This document shows, piece after piece, positions 1 through 8,761 of a stretch of DNA of 64,000 nucleotides (position 1 is the first letter of the stretch; each line of letters starts with the position of its first letter). The translations under genes and the position numbers were made by a program. The notes beneath the pieces are model-generated. The model was not told the origin of the DNA and ran no database searches. It was given only the letters and a program-made list of their open reading frames with translations. The DNA comes from an uncultured Kushneria sp. (GTDB taxonomy: Bacteria; Pseudomonadota; Gammaproteobacteria; Pseudomonadales; Halomonadaceae): NCBI RefSeq assembly GCF_947497025.1, contig NZ_CANMFC010000011.1, positions 1-64,000 on the forward strand, in the 5' to 3' direction.

Positions 1-200
1 TCGTACCTCCTGTCCATGTGGAGGTCATATCCTGGCCCAGCTCAGGGGGCGAATTCCACACCCAGCGACGAAGAGCCCTTTTTTATCAGCCTGACCCCGG
101 AGGGCACGAGGCGGCGATTTTAACCGGCCCGGACCTGTAAGTGATAGGCTGGCGGCTTCAGACATGACACATTCCCCAACTGCACAAAAGAGACAGCCTC
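1..200. other. left-edge non-coding region with a short inverted repeat
   Basis: No convincing coding region is seen before the symporter start at 201. An inverted repeat ACCTCC (5-10) / GGAGGT (20-25) could form a small hairpin, but no T-run follows it directly, so it is not called a terminator. The rest presumably holds the promoter of the symporter; no clear -35/-10 pair was recognised. Confidence 0.3.
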
Positions 201-1451
201 ATGTCCAAACGTATGCATTCCCGCGCCGGCATTCCCCTTTGGCAGAAAATCATGGCAGGCCTGGTGCTTGGCATTATTGCCGGCTGGCTGCTGGGCGATC
301 ACGCACAATGGCTTTCTCCCATCGGGGAGCTTTTCATCAATGCCATCAAGATGTTGATCGTACCATTGGTATTTACCTCCCTGATCAGTGGCATTGTCTC
401 CATGGGAGATCCGGCCAAGATGGGCAGGATCGGTGGCAAGGCGGTCGCGCTCTATCTTGTGACCACAGCCTTCGCCATTGCCCTGGGCATGCTGGCAGCG
501 TCCATTCTGCAGCCCGGCATCGGGGTTGAAATGCAGATGGACAACAGCGTGTCGCCCGGCGAGGCGCCCACGCTGACCGAAATTCTGGTGGGCCTGGTGC
601 CGACCAACCCGATCAATGCCATGGTGGAAGGCAACATCATGCAGATCATCGTCTTTGCCATTGCTCTTGGCATTTCACTGGTATTGATTGGTGAACGCGG
701 TCAGCCGGCCATTCGGGTCATCGATTCCATTGCCGAGGCCCTCTACAAGCTGACCTCCCTGATCATGGCCTGCGCTCCGGTCGGCGTTTTTGCGCTGATT
801 GCCGTCGTGGCCGGTCAATATGGTCTGGCGGTGCTGATTCCTTTGCTCAAGGTTATCGGCGTGGTGTATCTCGCCTGCATCCTTCACGTGCTGGTGGTCT
901 ACAGCGGCATGCTTGCCCTGCTGGCACGGCTCAACCCAAGGCGCTATCTCACCGGCAGTCTCGATGCCATTGTGGTGGCTTTCTCCTCGGCGTCCAGTGC
1001 AGGCACCCTGCCCGTTTCCATTCGCTGCGCACGTGAAAAGCTGGGGATTTCACAGGGGGTATCAGGCTTCGTGCTGCCGGTAGGTGCGACCATTAACATG
1101 GATGGCACGGCGCTTTACATGGGTGTCGTTGCCCTGTTCGTGGCGCAATTGACCGGTACGGACCTGACCACGGCCGACTACGCCATGATCGTTTTGACCG
1201 GCACGCTGGCCTCGATCGGCACGGCAGGCGTTCCGGGCGCCGGGCTGATCATGCTGTCGATCGTGTTTGCTCAGACCAACCTGCCGCTGGAAGCGCTGGG
1301 CCTGATTGCCGGCATTGATCGCATTCTGGACATGGCGAGAACCGCCGTGAACGTCTCGGGGGATCTGATGGTGACCACGCTGGTGGGCAAAAGCGAGCGC
1401 GAGATCGATCTGGATATCTATAACAACAAATCAGCCGGCCAGGGCTCCTAA
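201..1451 (+). CDS. dicarboxylate/amino acid:cation symporter (DAACS family)
   Basis: Inner-membrane secondary transporter of 416 residues that would take up glutamate/aspartate or C4-dicarboxylates with Na+ or H+. Seen in the protein: a hydrophobic N-terminal helix after a short basic cytoplasmic tail, the serine-rich re-entrant motif SSASSAGTLP, the cation-binding stretch NMDGTALYMG, and the C-terminal substrate helix DRILDMARTAVNVSGD. The length fits GltP/DctA relatives (about 400-440). The start is ATG at 201, with a purine-rich AAAGAGAC upstream. It is a single-gene unit facing the convergent cardiolipin synthase. Glutamate versus dicarboxylate preference cannot be told from sequence alone. 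Confidence 0.9.
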   Translation: MSKRMHSRAGIPLWQKIMAGLVLGIIAGWLLGDHAQWLSPIGELFINAIKMLIVPLVFTSLISGIVSMGDPAKMGRIGGKAVALYLVTTAFAIALGMLAASILQPGIGVEMQMDNSVSPGEAPTLTEILVGLVPTNPINAMVEGNIMQIIVFAIALGISLVLIGERGQPAIRVIDSIAEALYKLTSLIMACAPVGVFALIAVVAGQYGLAVLIPLLKVIGVVYLACILHVLVVYSGMLALLARLNPRRYLTGSLDAIVVAFSSASSAGTLPVSIRCAREKLGISQGVSGFVLPVGATINMDGTALYMGVVALFVAQLTGTDLTTADYAMIVLTGTLASIGTAGVPGAGLIMLSIVFAQTNLPLEALGLIAGIDRILDMARTAVNVSGDLMVTTLVGKSEREIDLDIYNNKSAGQGS

Positions 1452-1483
1452 ACCACCACTGGAGAGCGATGCACATGCTCTAC

Positions 1484-1519
1484 TCTGGCCTTACCGATCA
1501 CTGGATCGGTGAGGCCAGA
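1484..1519. terminator. hairpin between convergent symporter and cls
   Basis: A 16-bp stem (1484-1499 with 1504-1519, one G-T wobble, loop ACTG) lies between the two convergent genes. It overlaps the stop codon (1498-1500) and last codons of cls. There is no strong T-run on either side, so termination strength is uncertain, but position and symmetry suit a shared bidirectional terminator. Confidence 0.5.
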
Positions 1520-2919
1520 TACGCCGCTCGCGCCGCCAGCTTGTGCCACAGCGGGCGCTTTTCGATCTCCTCAAGTGTCACCTGGCGGCAGCTGGCAAAG
1601 TCTTCTTCAAGCATTTGCGCCACTTCTGCGGCAAATCCACGGTCCGACACATAAGCAGTGACTTCAAAATTGAGTCGAAACGATCGGTTATCCAGATTAA
1701 CCGTTCCGACAGCGCTGGCATGACTATCGATCAAGAACGTTTTCTGATGCAGAAAACCGGGTTGATAACGGTATATTTTAACGCCTGCACGAATCATGTC
1801 GCCCAGAAACGAGAACGCTGACAGGAACACCAGCAAGTGATCCGGACGCTCCGGAATCATGACCCGTACATCAACGCCTCTTAAAGCTGCCAGCTTGAGC
1901 GAATCCTGCACACCCTGGTCCGGTACGAAATAAGGACTGGTCACCCAGAAGCGCTCATCGGCCTGGTTGATCGCATGCTGAATCAGAAGGCTTGCTGTCT
2001 CCAGCGGATCAGAAGGCCCTGAAGGTACAATGACCACATGTTGTCGCGCCGAACCCGGCGCCTTTCGCGGGTGCCAGACCAGCGACAGGATATCGCCGGT
2101 TGCCCAATGCCAGTCTTCCCAGAAGGACTCCTGTAATCCCAGCACGGCCGGGCCCACAAGCTTCAGGTGAGTATCACGCCAGTGACCGTGCTTTTTGCTT
2201 TCACCGCGATACTCCACGCCGACGTTCAGGCCACCGACCCATCCCTGGCGGCCATCTGTCACCATGATCTTGCGATGATTGCGAAAGTTGACCTGAAAGC
2301 GATGCCGCCAGCCTTTTGAGGAGCCGAAAGGATGCACGGCGATGCCTGCTGCACGCAACTCGTCAAAATAACGATCCGGCATACCGTGCGAGCCGATCTC
2401 ATCATAAAGAAAAAACACATGTACGCCCCGCTCGGCGCATTCGATCAACCGCCTTTTAAGTGCCTGACCCAATGCATCGTTGCGCACGATGAAAAACTGG
2501 ATAAGCACGTACTCTTCAGCCTGATCGATGCCCTGAAACAGACTTTCAAAAGTGTCATGACCATTGATGAGCAGCTGACAGTGGTTATCTCCGGTCATCG
2601 GCAGCATGGCAAGCCTTTCCACCGCGCGAAGCCGGGCATCCTCCGGGCGCGCAAAGGCAGGCTCTACCAGTGTTCGAAACTGATCCAGCACGCGGCGCAG
2701 TGACGTATCACGCTGTTCGCGCGCCGACACATAGCCATAAAAGCGCGGTCTTCCCAGAAACCAGTAGGCCGGAATGGCCAGGTAGGGAAAAGTAATCAAG
2801 CAGATGATCCAGGCAATGGCCCCCTGAGACGTGCGACTCGACATCAACGCCATGAGCCCAGAAAGTGCTCCCAGAAGGTGCAGACAAATAATGAGCAGAC
2901 CGCCCAGCAAGGCTGTCAT
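1498..2919 (-). CDS. cls: cardiolipin synthase
   Basis: Phospholipase-D superfamily enzyme, 473 residues, that condenses phosphatidylglycerol into cardiolipin at the inner membrane. It has two N-terminal membrane segments (an LLIICLHLLGALSG region and IICLITFPYLAIPAYW) followed by two HKD catalytic motifs: HRKIMVTDGRQGWVGGLN and, near the C-terminus, HQKTFLIDSHASAVGTVNLD. This is the ClsA arrangement and length. Cardiolipin content often rises in salt stress in halophiles (family knowledge). The 3' end is folded into the hairpin shared with the convergent symporter. Confidence 0.93.
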   Translation of the reverse strand: MTALLGGLLIICLHLLGALSGLMALMSSRTSQGAIAWIICLITFPYLAIPAYWFLGRPRFYGYVSAREQRDTSLRRVLDQFRTLVEPAFARPEDARLRAVERLAMLPMTGDNHCQLLINGHDTFESLFQGIDQAEEYVLIQFFIVRNDALGQALKRRLIECAERGVHVFFLYDEIGSHGMPDRYFDELRAAGIAVHPFGSSKGWRHRFQVNFRNHRKIMVTDGRQGWVGGLNVGVEYRGESKKHGHWRDTHLKLVGPAVLGLQESFWEDWHWATGDILSLVWHPRKAPGSARQHVVIVPSGPSDPLETASLLIQHAINQADERFWVTSPYFVPDQGVQDSLKLAALRGVDVRVMIPERPDHLLVFLSAFSFLGDMIRAGVKIYRYQPGFLHQKTFLIDSHASAVGTVNLDNRSFRLNFEVTAYVSDRGFAAEVAQMLEEDFASCRQVTLEEIEKRPLWHKLAARAAYLASPIQ

Positions 2920-3020
2920 GTCGGGGTACCACCCTTGTCATTGAAGCAGAGAATGGGCGGAGCATAACCCACTATGATACATGGGTCATTTCCGCCAGGG
3001 CGCGGGCGTTTTCGATGGTG

Positions 3021-3842
3021 TCACGTTTGCTGGCAGTGCGGGCAGAAGTACAGCCTTCGCGAGGCCACCATGATCCTTTCAATGGGCGTTTTGCAGGCAT
3101 GACAGGGCAACGTGGCGCGATTGAATACCGCATGACGCCAGCGCCCTCTTGGCTCGCCGGCATCGATCATGGGTTCCCGCCATACGCGCAAGTTGGTCAC
3201 ACCGGCATGGCGCCAGGCCCTTGCCGTCACCTCCAGAATCTCCTCGGCCAGACGCCGGCATTGGGCATCATCAAGGTCCATGGGCCGGTAGCGCTCATGA
3301 AGCGCTGCAAAGAAGAGGATCTCCGAACGCAGATAATTGCCGATACCCGCATAAAAATGCTGATCCAGTAGCAGCGCCCCCAGCCGGCGGCGCATGAAAC
3401 GTGGACCTTGCAGGCGAGTAACAATATCGTCAGCCGTGACGTTGTGCGTCAGCAGATCAGGACCGAGTTTCGATAAAAACGGATGCTGATCAAGCTCTTC
3501 ACGCCGCCAGAGTGAAATATCGGACGCGCTCATCAGCCACGCCGAATGCGTTGCCGTGCTTAACCGCAGTCGCGGTGAGCGCTTGCCGGCAGGTTCATTA
3601 TCGCGGCGCATGATGCGCCAGACCCCATAGAGCTGGTTGTGCGAGTAGATGACATGGTCATCTTCAAAGCGAGTCAACAGCGCCTTGCCCCAGCTATCGA
3701 CACGAGTCACCTTCTGGCCCCTGAGGCGGGCCTCAAAAGGCTTGAGGCGATCAAAGGCAAACCAGATATCCTCAATGGTCCGCCCCGCCAGCACCCTGCC
3801 CAGCCGGTCGGCGATACGGCGTATTTCGGGTCCTTCCGGCAT
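3021..3842 (-). CDS. nei: endonuclease VIII (DNA glycosylase/AP lyase)
   Basis: Base-excision repair enzyme for oxidised pyrimidines, 273 residues. The start is placed at 3842 so that the mature protein begins PEGPEIRR; the N-terminal proline is the Schiff-base nucleophile of the Fpg/Nei family, followed by catalytic Glu. An in-frame upstream extension to 3899 would bury this proline and is rejected. Nei rather than Fpg is indicated by WFAFDRLKPF, YSHNQLYGVWR and LLLDQHFYAGIGNYLRSEIL, which match E. coli Nei closely. A C-terminal zinc finger CHAC...CPHC is intact. It lies just downstream of uvrB on the same strand, so two repair genes are grouped. Confidence 0.95.
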   Translation of the reverse strand: MPEGPEIRRIADRLGRVLAGRTIEDIWFAFDRLKPFEARLRGQKVTRVDSWGKALLTRFEDDHVIYSHNQLYGVWRIMRRDNEPAGKRSPRLRLSTATHSAWLMSASDISLWRREELDQHPFLSKLGPDLLTHNVTADDIVTRLQGPRFMRRRLGALLLDQHFYAGIGNYLRSEILFFAALHERYRPMDLDDAQCRRLAEEILEVTARAWRHAGVTNLRVWREPMIDAGEPRGRWRHAVFNRATLPCHACKTPIERIMVASRRLYFCPHCQQT

Positions 3843-3924
3843 GTCATGACATCCATTGTCAGCACGAGTGATGGCGCAACCAATGCCTGCCCGACTCATG
3901 AGGCTGGCCCTGCGCCAGTGAATC

Positions 3925-5955
3925 CTACTTCAGCTCGATCAGGCGGGCATTAAGGGTCTGCATCTGATCCCGCAGCGAGGCCGCCGTTTCAAACTCGAGA
4001 TTCTGCGCGGCTTCATGCATGCGGTCCTCGAGCCTTTTAATCTCGCGATTGACGTCGTCGATACTCATCTGGCCGATGGCCTCGGGCGTATACTGCGCAT
4101 CGCTTTCGGCCACCTGACGATCGCCCTTGCGCTTGCTGCGTCGGGTGCCGGGTGCCTGAGCGGCTTCCATGATGTCCGCCACGTTCTTGGTGATCGTACG
4201 CGGCGTAATACCGTGTTCCTCGTTGAAGGCGATCTGCTTGTCACGTCGGCGCTGCGTTTCATCCATCGCCCGCTGCATCGATCCGGTAATGCGATCGCCA
4301 TACAGAATCGCCTTGCCATGAGCGTTACGGGCCGCACGGCCGATGGTCTGAATCAATGAGCGCTCGGCACGCAGAAAACCTTCCTTGTCGGCATCGAGAA
4401 TCGCCACCAGCGAGACCTCGGGAATGTCCAGCCCCTCACGCAGCAGGTTGATGCCCACCAGCACATCAAACTTGCCCAGACGCAGATCACGAATGATTTC
4501 GACGCGCTCGACGGTATCAATATCCGAGTGCAGATAGCGCACGCGAATATCGTGTTCGCCCAAATAGTCGGTCAGATCCTCGGCCATGCGCTTGGTCAGA
4601 GTCGTGACCAGGACGCGTTCGCCAACACCAACGCGCAGTCGTATTTCAGACAGCAGATCATCCACCTGGGTGCTGGCCGGGCGCACTTCAATTTCCGGAT
4701 CGACGAGTCCTGTAGGCCGCACGACCTGTTCGACCACCTGACCGGCATGTTCTTCCTCGTACGGACCGGGGGTCGCAGACACGAAAATAGTCTGCGGCAG
4801 GATGGCCTCCCACTCCTCGAACTTCATGGGGCGGTTATCGAGCGCCGAGGGCAACCGAAAACCATATTCGACCAGCGTTTCCTTGCGCGAACGGTCGCCC
4901 TTGTACATACCGCCTACCTGGGGGACGCTGACATGGGATTCGTCGATAAATACCAGCGCGTCATCAGGCAGATAGTCGAAAAAGGTCGGCGGTGCCTGTC
5001 CCGGGTCACGCCCGGACAGGTAGCGTGAGTAGTTCTCGATCCCGTTGCAGTAGCCCAGCTCCAGCATCATTTCGATGTCATAGAGCGTGCGCTGCTCAAG
5101 ACGCTGCGCCTCGACCAGGCGGTCATGATCGCGCAGGTACTTGAGGCGCTCGGCGAGCTCCTGCTTGATCGACTCGATTGCACCAAGAATCGTGTCACGC
5201 GGGGTGACGTAGTGTGTCTTGGGATAGATGGTCATGCGGGGCACCTTGCCGCGCACTTCCCCGGTCAGCGGATCGAACAGACTGATGGTGTCGATCTCGT
5301 CGTCAAAGAGCTCGATGCGGACCGCCTCATCCTCGGCATCGGCCGGGAAGACATCGATGACATCCCCCCGCACCCGATAGGTACCACGACGAAAATCGGT
5401 ATCGTTACGCGTGTACTGCAGCTCCGCCAGTCGACGCAAAAAATCACGCTGGTTGATCAGCTCCCCGCGCGTGAAGTGAAGTCGCATCTTCAGATACTGA
5501 TCCGGGTCCCCCAGACCATAGATGGCCGACACCGAGACCACGATCAGAGCATCGCGACGCTCCAGCAGCGCCTTGGTCGCCGACAGGCGCATCTGCTCGA
5601 TATGATCATTGATCGAGGCATCCTTCTCGATGAAGGTGTCAGACGAGGGGACATAGGCCTCGGGCTGATAATAATCGTAGTAGGAGACGAAATACTCGAC
5701 GGCGTTGTCGGGGAAAAATGACTTGAACTCACCGTAAAGCTGCGCCGCCAGCGTCTTGTTGGGCGCCATGACAATGGTCGGACGCTGCAGACGCTCGACC
5801 ACATTGGCCATGGTGAAGGTCTTGCCCGAGCCGGTCACGCCCAGCAGGGTCTGGTGCGCCAGACCGGAGTCCAGGCCCTTGATCAGCCCATCGATGGCCG
5901 CCGGCTGATCACCTGCCGGCTTGTAGTCGGAGGCAATACGAAACTCACGATTCAT
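3925..5955 (-). CDS. uvrB: UvrABC excinuclease subunit B
   Basis: Damage-verification helicase of nucleotide excision repair; loads UvrC after delivery by UvrA. The 676-residue protein has Walker A GVTGSGKT (about residues 39-46), the beta-hairpin region [15 protein letters not shown], the DEAD-like box IDESHV, helicase motifs SATPGPYE and QTIGRAARN, and a C-terminal UVR domain. ATG at 5955 is preferred to an in-frame GTG at 5961 because GGAG sits five bases before the ATG and overlaps the GTG. No LexA box (CTGT-N8-ACAG) was recognised in the 250 bp upstream. Confidence 0.97.
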   Translation of the reverse strand: MNREFRIASDYKPAGDQPAAIDGLIKGLDSGLAHQTLLGVTGSGKTFTMANVVERLQRPTIVMAPNKTLAAQLYGEFKSFFPDNAVEYFVSYYDYYQPEAYVPSSDTFIEKDASINDHIEQMRLSATKALLERRDALIVVSVSAIYGLGDPDQYLKMRLHFTRGELINQRDFLRRLAELQYTRNDTDFRRGTYRVRGDVIDVFPADAEDEAVRIELFDDEIDTISLFDPLTGEVRGKVPRMTIYPKTHYVTPRDTILGAIESIKQELAERLKYLRDHDRLVEAQRLEQRTLYDIEMMLELGYCNGIENYSRYLSGRDPGQAPPTFFDYLPDDALVFIDESHVSVPQVGGMYKGDRSRKETLVEYGFRLPSALDNRPMKFEEWEAILPQTIFVSATPGPYEEEHAGQVVEQVVRPTGLVDPEIEVRPASTQVDDLLSEIRLRVGVGERVLVTTLTKRMAEDLTDYLGEHDIRVRYLHSDIDTVERVEIIRDLRLGKFDVLVGINLLREGLDIPEVSLVAILDADKEGFLRAERSLIQTIGRAARNAHGKAILYGDRITGSMQRAMDETQRRRDKQIAFNEEHGITPRTITKNVADIMEAAQAPGTRRSKRKGDRQVAESDAQYTPEAIGQMSIDDVNREIKRLEDRMHEAAQNLEFETAASLRDQMQTLNARLIELK

Positions 5956-6210
5956 GTACACTCCGTGCAGGTAACGAAAAGGTTGGAATATACCGGGGCC
6001 ACCGCTTCACGCGCTGGCCAATAGATGGCGTTATCGCCGAAAGCGTAGTCGATGGACATCGAGAGCGGGCAACGAAACGCGCCATGACTGACGCCCTTGA
6101 ATCATATGATGGCAGGCAGGAAGGATTGCAAGGCACACCGCCCTGAAACGGCAGCATGCCTTGTCATCACAATGAAAGGGATGTCGAACGTTGCGGTCCT
6201 GAAAAAGCGC
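5956..6210. other. uvrB upstream region, no gene seen
   Basis: About 255 bp between uvrB and the OsmC gene, both leftward. Short open frames here lack ribosome binding sites and family features. It should contain the uvrB promoter and the 3' untranslated end of the OsmC transcript; no clear terminator or promoter could be assigned. Confidence 0.3.
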
Positions 6211-6624
6211 TCAGGCGCCACCCAGATGCGCGTGGGTGTCTATTTCGATCTGACCTGATGTCATCAATTTATGAATCGGACACTGATCGGCCACTTCCAG
6301 CAGGCGATCACGCGCCTGAGCACTGAGATCGCCGATCAGACCAATATCTACCTGCAGTCGATAACGCCCATCACGCTCATCGCTACTGTCACGAGTGACT
6401 CGAATGCTGACACCATCAAGTGGCATCTCCTTTTTGCGGGCATACATGACAACAGTCAGAGCCTTGCAGGTGGCCAGTGAAATATCGAAGTAATCATGCG
6501 GGTCCGGTGCACTCTCCTCACCGCCGGCGCTGATCGGCGCATCAGCGTAAAGCGCCTCGTGATCGTTGAACACGATACGCTGTCGCAGTGTTCCCTCACG
6601 CTCTGTCTCGATCAGAATGCTCAT
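6211..6624 (-). CDS. OsmC family protein
   Basis: Small cytoplasmic protein of 137 residues with the OsmC/Ohr fold: an N-terminal beta-meander, a central helix LATCKALTVVMYARKKEMP carrying the reactive cysteine and basic residue, and a second cysteine in ADQCPIHKLM, as in peroxiredoxin-like OsmC members that reduce organic hydroperoxides. Which subfamily (OsmC, Ohr, YhfA) is not certain; the KALTVVMYARKK helix is closer to the YhfA/general OsmC group than to Ohr. It lies 65 bp downstream of the small HMA-fold gene on the same strand, so co-transcription is likely. Confidence 0.85.
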   Translation of the reverse strand: MSILIETEREGTLRQRIVFNDHEALYADAPISAGGEESAPDPHDYFDISLATCKALTVVMYARKKEMPLDGVSIRVTRDSSDERDGRYRLQVDIGLIGDLSAQARDRLLEVADQCPIHKLMTSGQIEIDTHAHLGGA

Positions 6625-6689
6625 TGTCGCTCGCCCCCGGGTCGCAATACACGGCAGACCTCATTCATCCACCGTGGTTATTCAAATAC

Positions 6690-6881
6690 TCAGCGTTTTG
6701 ACGAATATCCCAGTCTTTCAATAACCTCAACCACGCGGCCGGGCTGAACACGTCCTTCCACTTCCAGCCATTCCCGTGCTACCTGAACGGTATCCACGCC
6801 ATCAAGCTCCATCAGAGCCGTGGTCAGTCGATTAACGTCATCGGAATCCTTCAGGCCACTAAGGGTAAATGTTAACGCCAT
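6690..6881 (-). CDS. small HMA-fold (heavy-metal-associated-like) protein lacking CxxC
   Basis: A 63-residue protein with the beta-alpha-beta-beta-alpha-beta pattern of heavy-metal-associated domains: TFTLSGLKDSDDVNRLTTAL, then MELDGVDTVQVAREWLEVEG, then VVEVIERLGYSSKR. The usual metal-binding MxCxxC loop is replaced by LSGLKDSDDV, so no cysteine pair is present and classic Cu/Zn transfer is unlikely. The gene is divergent from ygfZ and upstream of the OsmC gene. Function unknown; the fold assignment rests on pattern and size only. Confidence 0.7.
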   Translation of the reverse strand: MALTFTLSGLKDSDDVNRLTTALMELDGVDTVQVAREWLEVEGRVQPGRVVEVIERLGYSSKR

Positions 6882-7032
6882 GACGTTCCTGTCTCCTGGT
6901 AGTCATGCAATGATTGCGTCTGCTTGTAAAGTCTTGCCCTCGCCCAGATATGCTCTCTCATGGAGAAACGGGGATCAGGCAGATCTACCCTGCGTTATTG
7001 CCACCGTTTGCGCAAATTTTTCTGGAGTCGTC

Positions 7033-8061
7033 ATGAGCCATCCGCACTGGCAGACATTGCTGCAACAACCGTCAGCCGAGTCTTCATCGAAAGGCCCCGA
7101 TGTTGATGGGCAACGAGACACCGTAATTGTTCCTCTGGAAGATAGAGTCGTTCTGGAGGTTCGCGGGCCGGACAGTGAGAAATTCCTGCAGGGTCAGGCA
7201 AGTGCCTCCACAGCACATGCCACCGCCACCATTGCGCCGCCCGCCGTCTTTTGTACGCCCAAGGGACGCGCGATTGCCAATGTGCAGCTGATCAAGTCCG
7301 CCTCGGAATGCTACTGGCTGCTGCTCGAGCGCAGCATTGTCGATGCCCTGCACCAGCATCTGGCCAAATATGCAGCGTTTTACAAGGCTGAACTGACCCT
7401 GCGTCATGATCTGGCCATTGCTGGTTTGGCCGGTCACCGTCTTGATGACGTACTCGGTGCCACCATGACACTGCCGCATGCCGACTGGGGCGTGCGTGTC
7501 AGTGCCGACGAAGAACTGGCAATCACCCGCCATCCGCATGACATGATGCGTCTGGTATTAATTGCCTCGGAAGAAAGACTCGCCGAACTGTGCCGATCGC
7601 TAAAGGCTGGCCTGACACTGGCATCAAACGAGCTCTGGCAGCGACTGGACATCGAAGCCGGCCTTTTGTGGCTTGATGAGCTGCAGCGCGAAAAATGGCT
7701 GCCCCAGATGTTCAATTGGGAAGCGCTGGCAGGCATTAGCTTCAAGAAGGGTTGCTACACCGGCCAGGAAGTCGTGGCCAGAGCGCACTATCGCGGCCAG
7801 GTCAAAAAACGCCTGATGCGGCTCTCCGTCCCCACTGCCGAACGCATCGAGGTGGGAACAGACATCAAGGATGCCACCAGCGACAAGACACTTGGCGAGG
7901 TGGTTCGCAGTGCAACTACCAATGATAATCATGTTGAAGTGCTGGCGGTCATGACCATCAAAGATGACATGCCCTCGTTGACCGTCAACGACCAGCCGGC
8001 GCATCTGAAGCCACTGCCTTACGTACTGGAACGACGAGACCCGGAAACCCTGTCGGACTGA
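7033..8061 (+). CDS. ygfZ: tRNA-modifying / Fe-S cluster repair folate-binding protein YgfZ
   Basis: Folate-binding protein related to GcvT that supports assembly or repair of certain Fe-S enzymes such as MiaB. The 342-residue frame contains the diagnostic stretch KGCYTGQEVVARAHYRGQ with the conserved cysteine, about two thirds along. ATG at 7033 is chosen because GGAG lies seven bases upstream; the frame stays open to 6820 but the extra residues resemble nothing and run into the divergent HMA gene. It is followed at once by a strong bidirectional terminator. Confidence 0.9.
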   Translation: MSHPHWQTLLQQPSAESSSKGPDVDGQRDTVIVPLEDRVVLEVRGPDSEKFLQGQASASTAHATATIAPPAVFCTPKGRAIANVQLIKSASECYWLLLERSIVDALHQHLAKYAAFYKAELTLRHDLAIAGLAGHRLDDVLGATMTLPHADWGVRVSADEELAITRHPHDMMRLVLIASEERLAELCRSLKAGLTLASNELWQRLDIEAGLLWLDELQREKWLPQMFNWEALAGISFKKGCYTGQEVVARAHYRGQVKKRLMRLSVPTAERIEVGTDIKDATSDKTLGEVVRSATTNDNHVEVLAVMTIKDDMPSLTVNDQPAHLKPLPYVLERRDPETLSD

Positions 8062-8078
8062 GACGGGAGATAAACGGC

Positions 8079-8111
8079 AAAAAGGGGCCTCCGTATGGAG
8101 GCCCCTTTTTT
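8079..8111. terminator. bidirectional rho-independent terminator (ygfZ / mscL)
   Basis: GC-rich stem GGGGCCTCC / GGAGGCCCC with loop GTAT, flanked by A5 on the left and T6 on the right, so it can end both ygfZ (rightward) and mscL (leftward). It lies between their convergent 3' ends. Confidence 0.92.
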
Positions 8112-8137
8112 GTCACTTCTGGAAAACCCAGCCGAAA

Positions 8138-8641
8138 CTACGCTGTCGGCGCGGCATCCTTTGGTGAATCCAGTACAGAGGTGCAGCTTGGGCAGCGCGT
8201 GGCATCCACTGAAATCGGCGTAATGCAGTAGGGACAATTGCGCACAGTGGGAGCGGCAGCGGGCGCTTCTTCTGCCTTGCGGGCGCCCAGTTCGCGCAGA
8301 CGATGGATATTGCGAATCAGGATAAAACACACCATCGCCACCAGCGTGAACGAAATCATGGCATTGAGGAAAATGCCGTAATTGATGGTGACTGCGCCGG
8401 CGGCCTGCGCATCCGCCAGCGTCGTGTAAGGCCCCGCTGTCTGAGTACCGTCCTTGAGCACAAAAAACAGGTTGGTGAAATTGATGCCGCCGGTAATCAG
8501 TCCGAGTACCGGCGTAAAGATATCCTTGACCAGGCTGTTGACGATGGCAGTAAAGGCCGAGCCAATGATGATACCGACGGCTAGATCGACGACATTCCCC
8601 TTGACGGCAAAATCGCGAAATTCCGTTAAAAACCTTGGCAT
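8138..8641 (-). CDS. mscL: large-conductance mechanosensitive channel with C-terminal zinc-ribbon-like tail
   Basis: Pentameric inner-membrane channel that opens under membrane tension and releases solutes on osmotic downshock. The start at 8641 (MPRFLTEFRDFAVKGNVVDL) is the family start and has GGGAG upstream; longer in-frame starts are rejected. TM1 is AVGIIIGSAFTAIVNSLV, TM2 is GIFLNAMISFTLVAMVCFIL. At 167 residues it is about 30 longer than E. coli MscL (136). The extra tail has CPYC at 136-139 and CPSC at 150-153, a probable zinc ribbon, in place of the plain helical bundle end. Confidence 0.95.
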   Translation of the reverse strand: MPRFLTEFRDFAVKGNVVDLAVGIIIGSAFTAIVNSLVKDIFTPVLGLITGGINFTNLFFVLKDGTQTAGPYTTLADAQAAGAVTINYGIFLNAMISFTLVAMVCFILIRNIHRLRELGARKAEEAPAAAPTVRNCPYCITPISVDATRCPSCTSVLDSPKDAAPTA

Positions 8642-8761
8642 ACCACACTCCCTCCCCGGGCTCGAACGTATCAGGTGGTCGGTAGCCGACCACCGCAGCG
8701 CTGTTATCAGCATTACTATAGCCAATGAATCACAAGGCGCATCGCACGATGCCTGAGCGCC

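Noticed and set aside
5956-6210. LexA (SOS) box upstream of uvrB
   Set aside because: No CTGT-N8-ACAG match was seen in the region.
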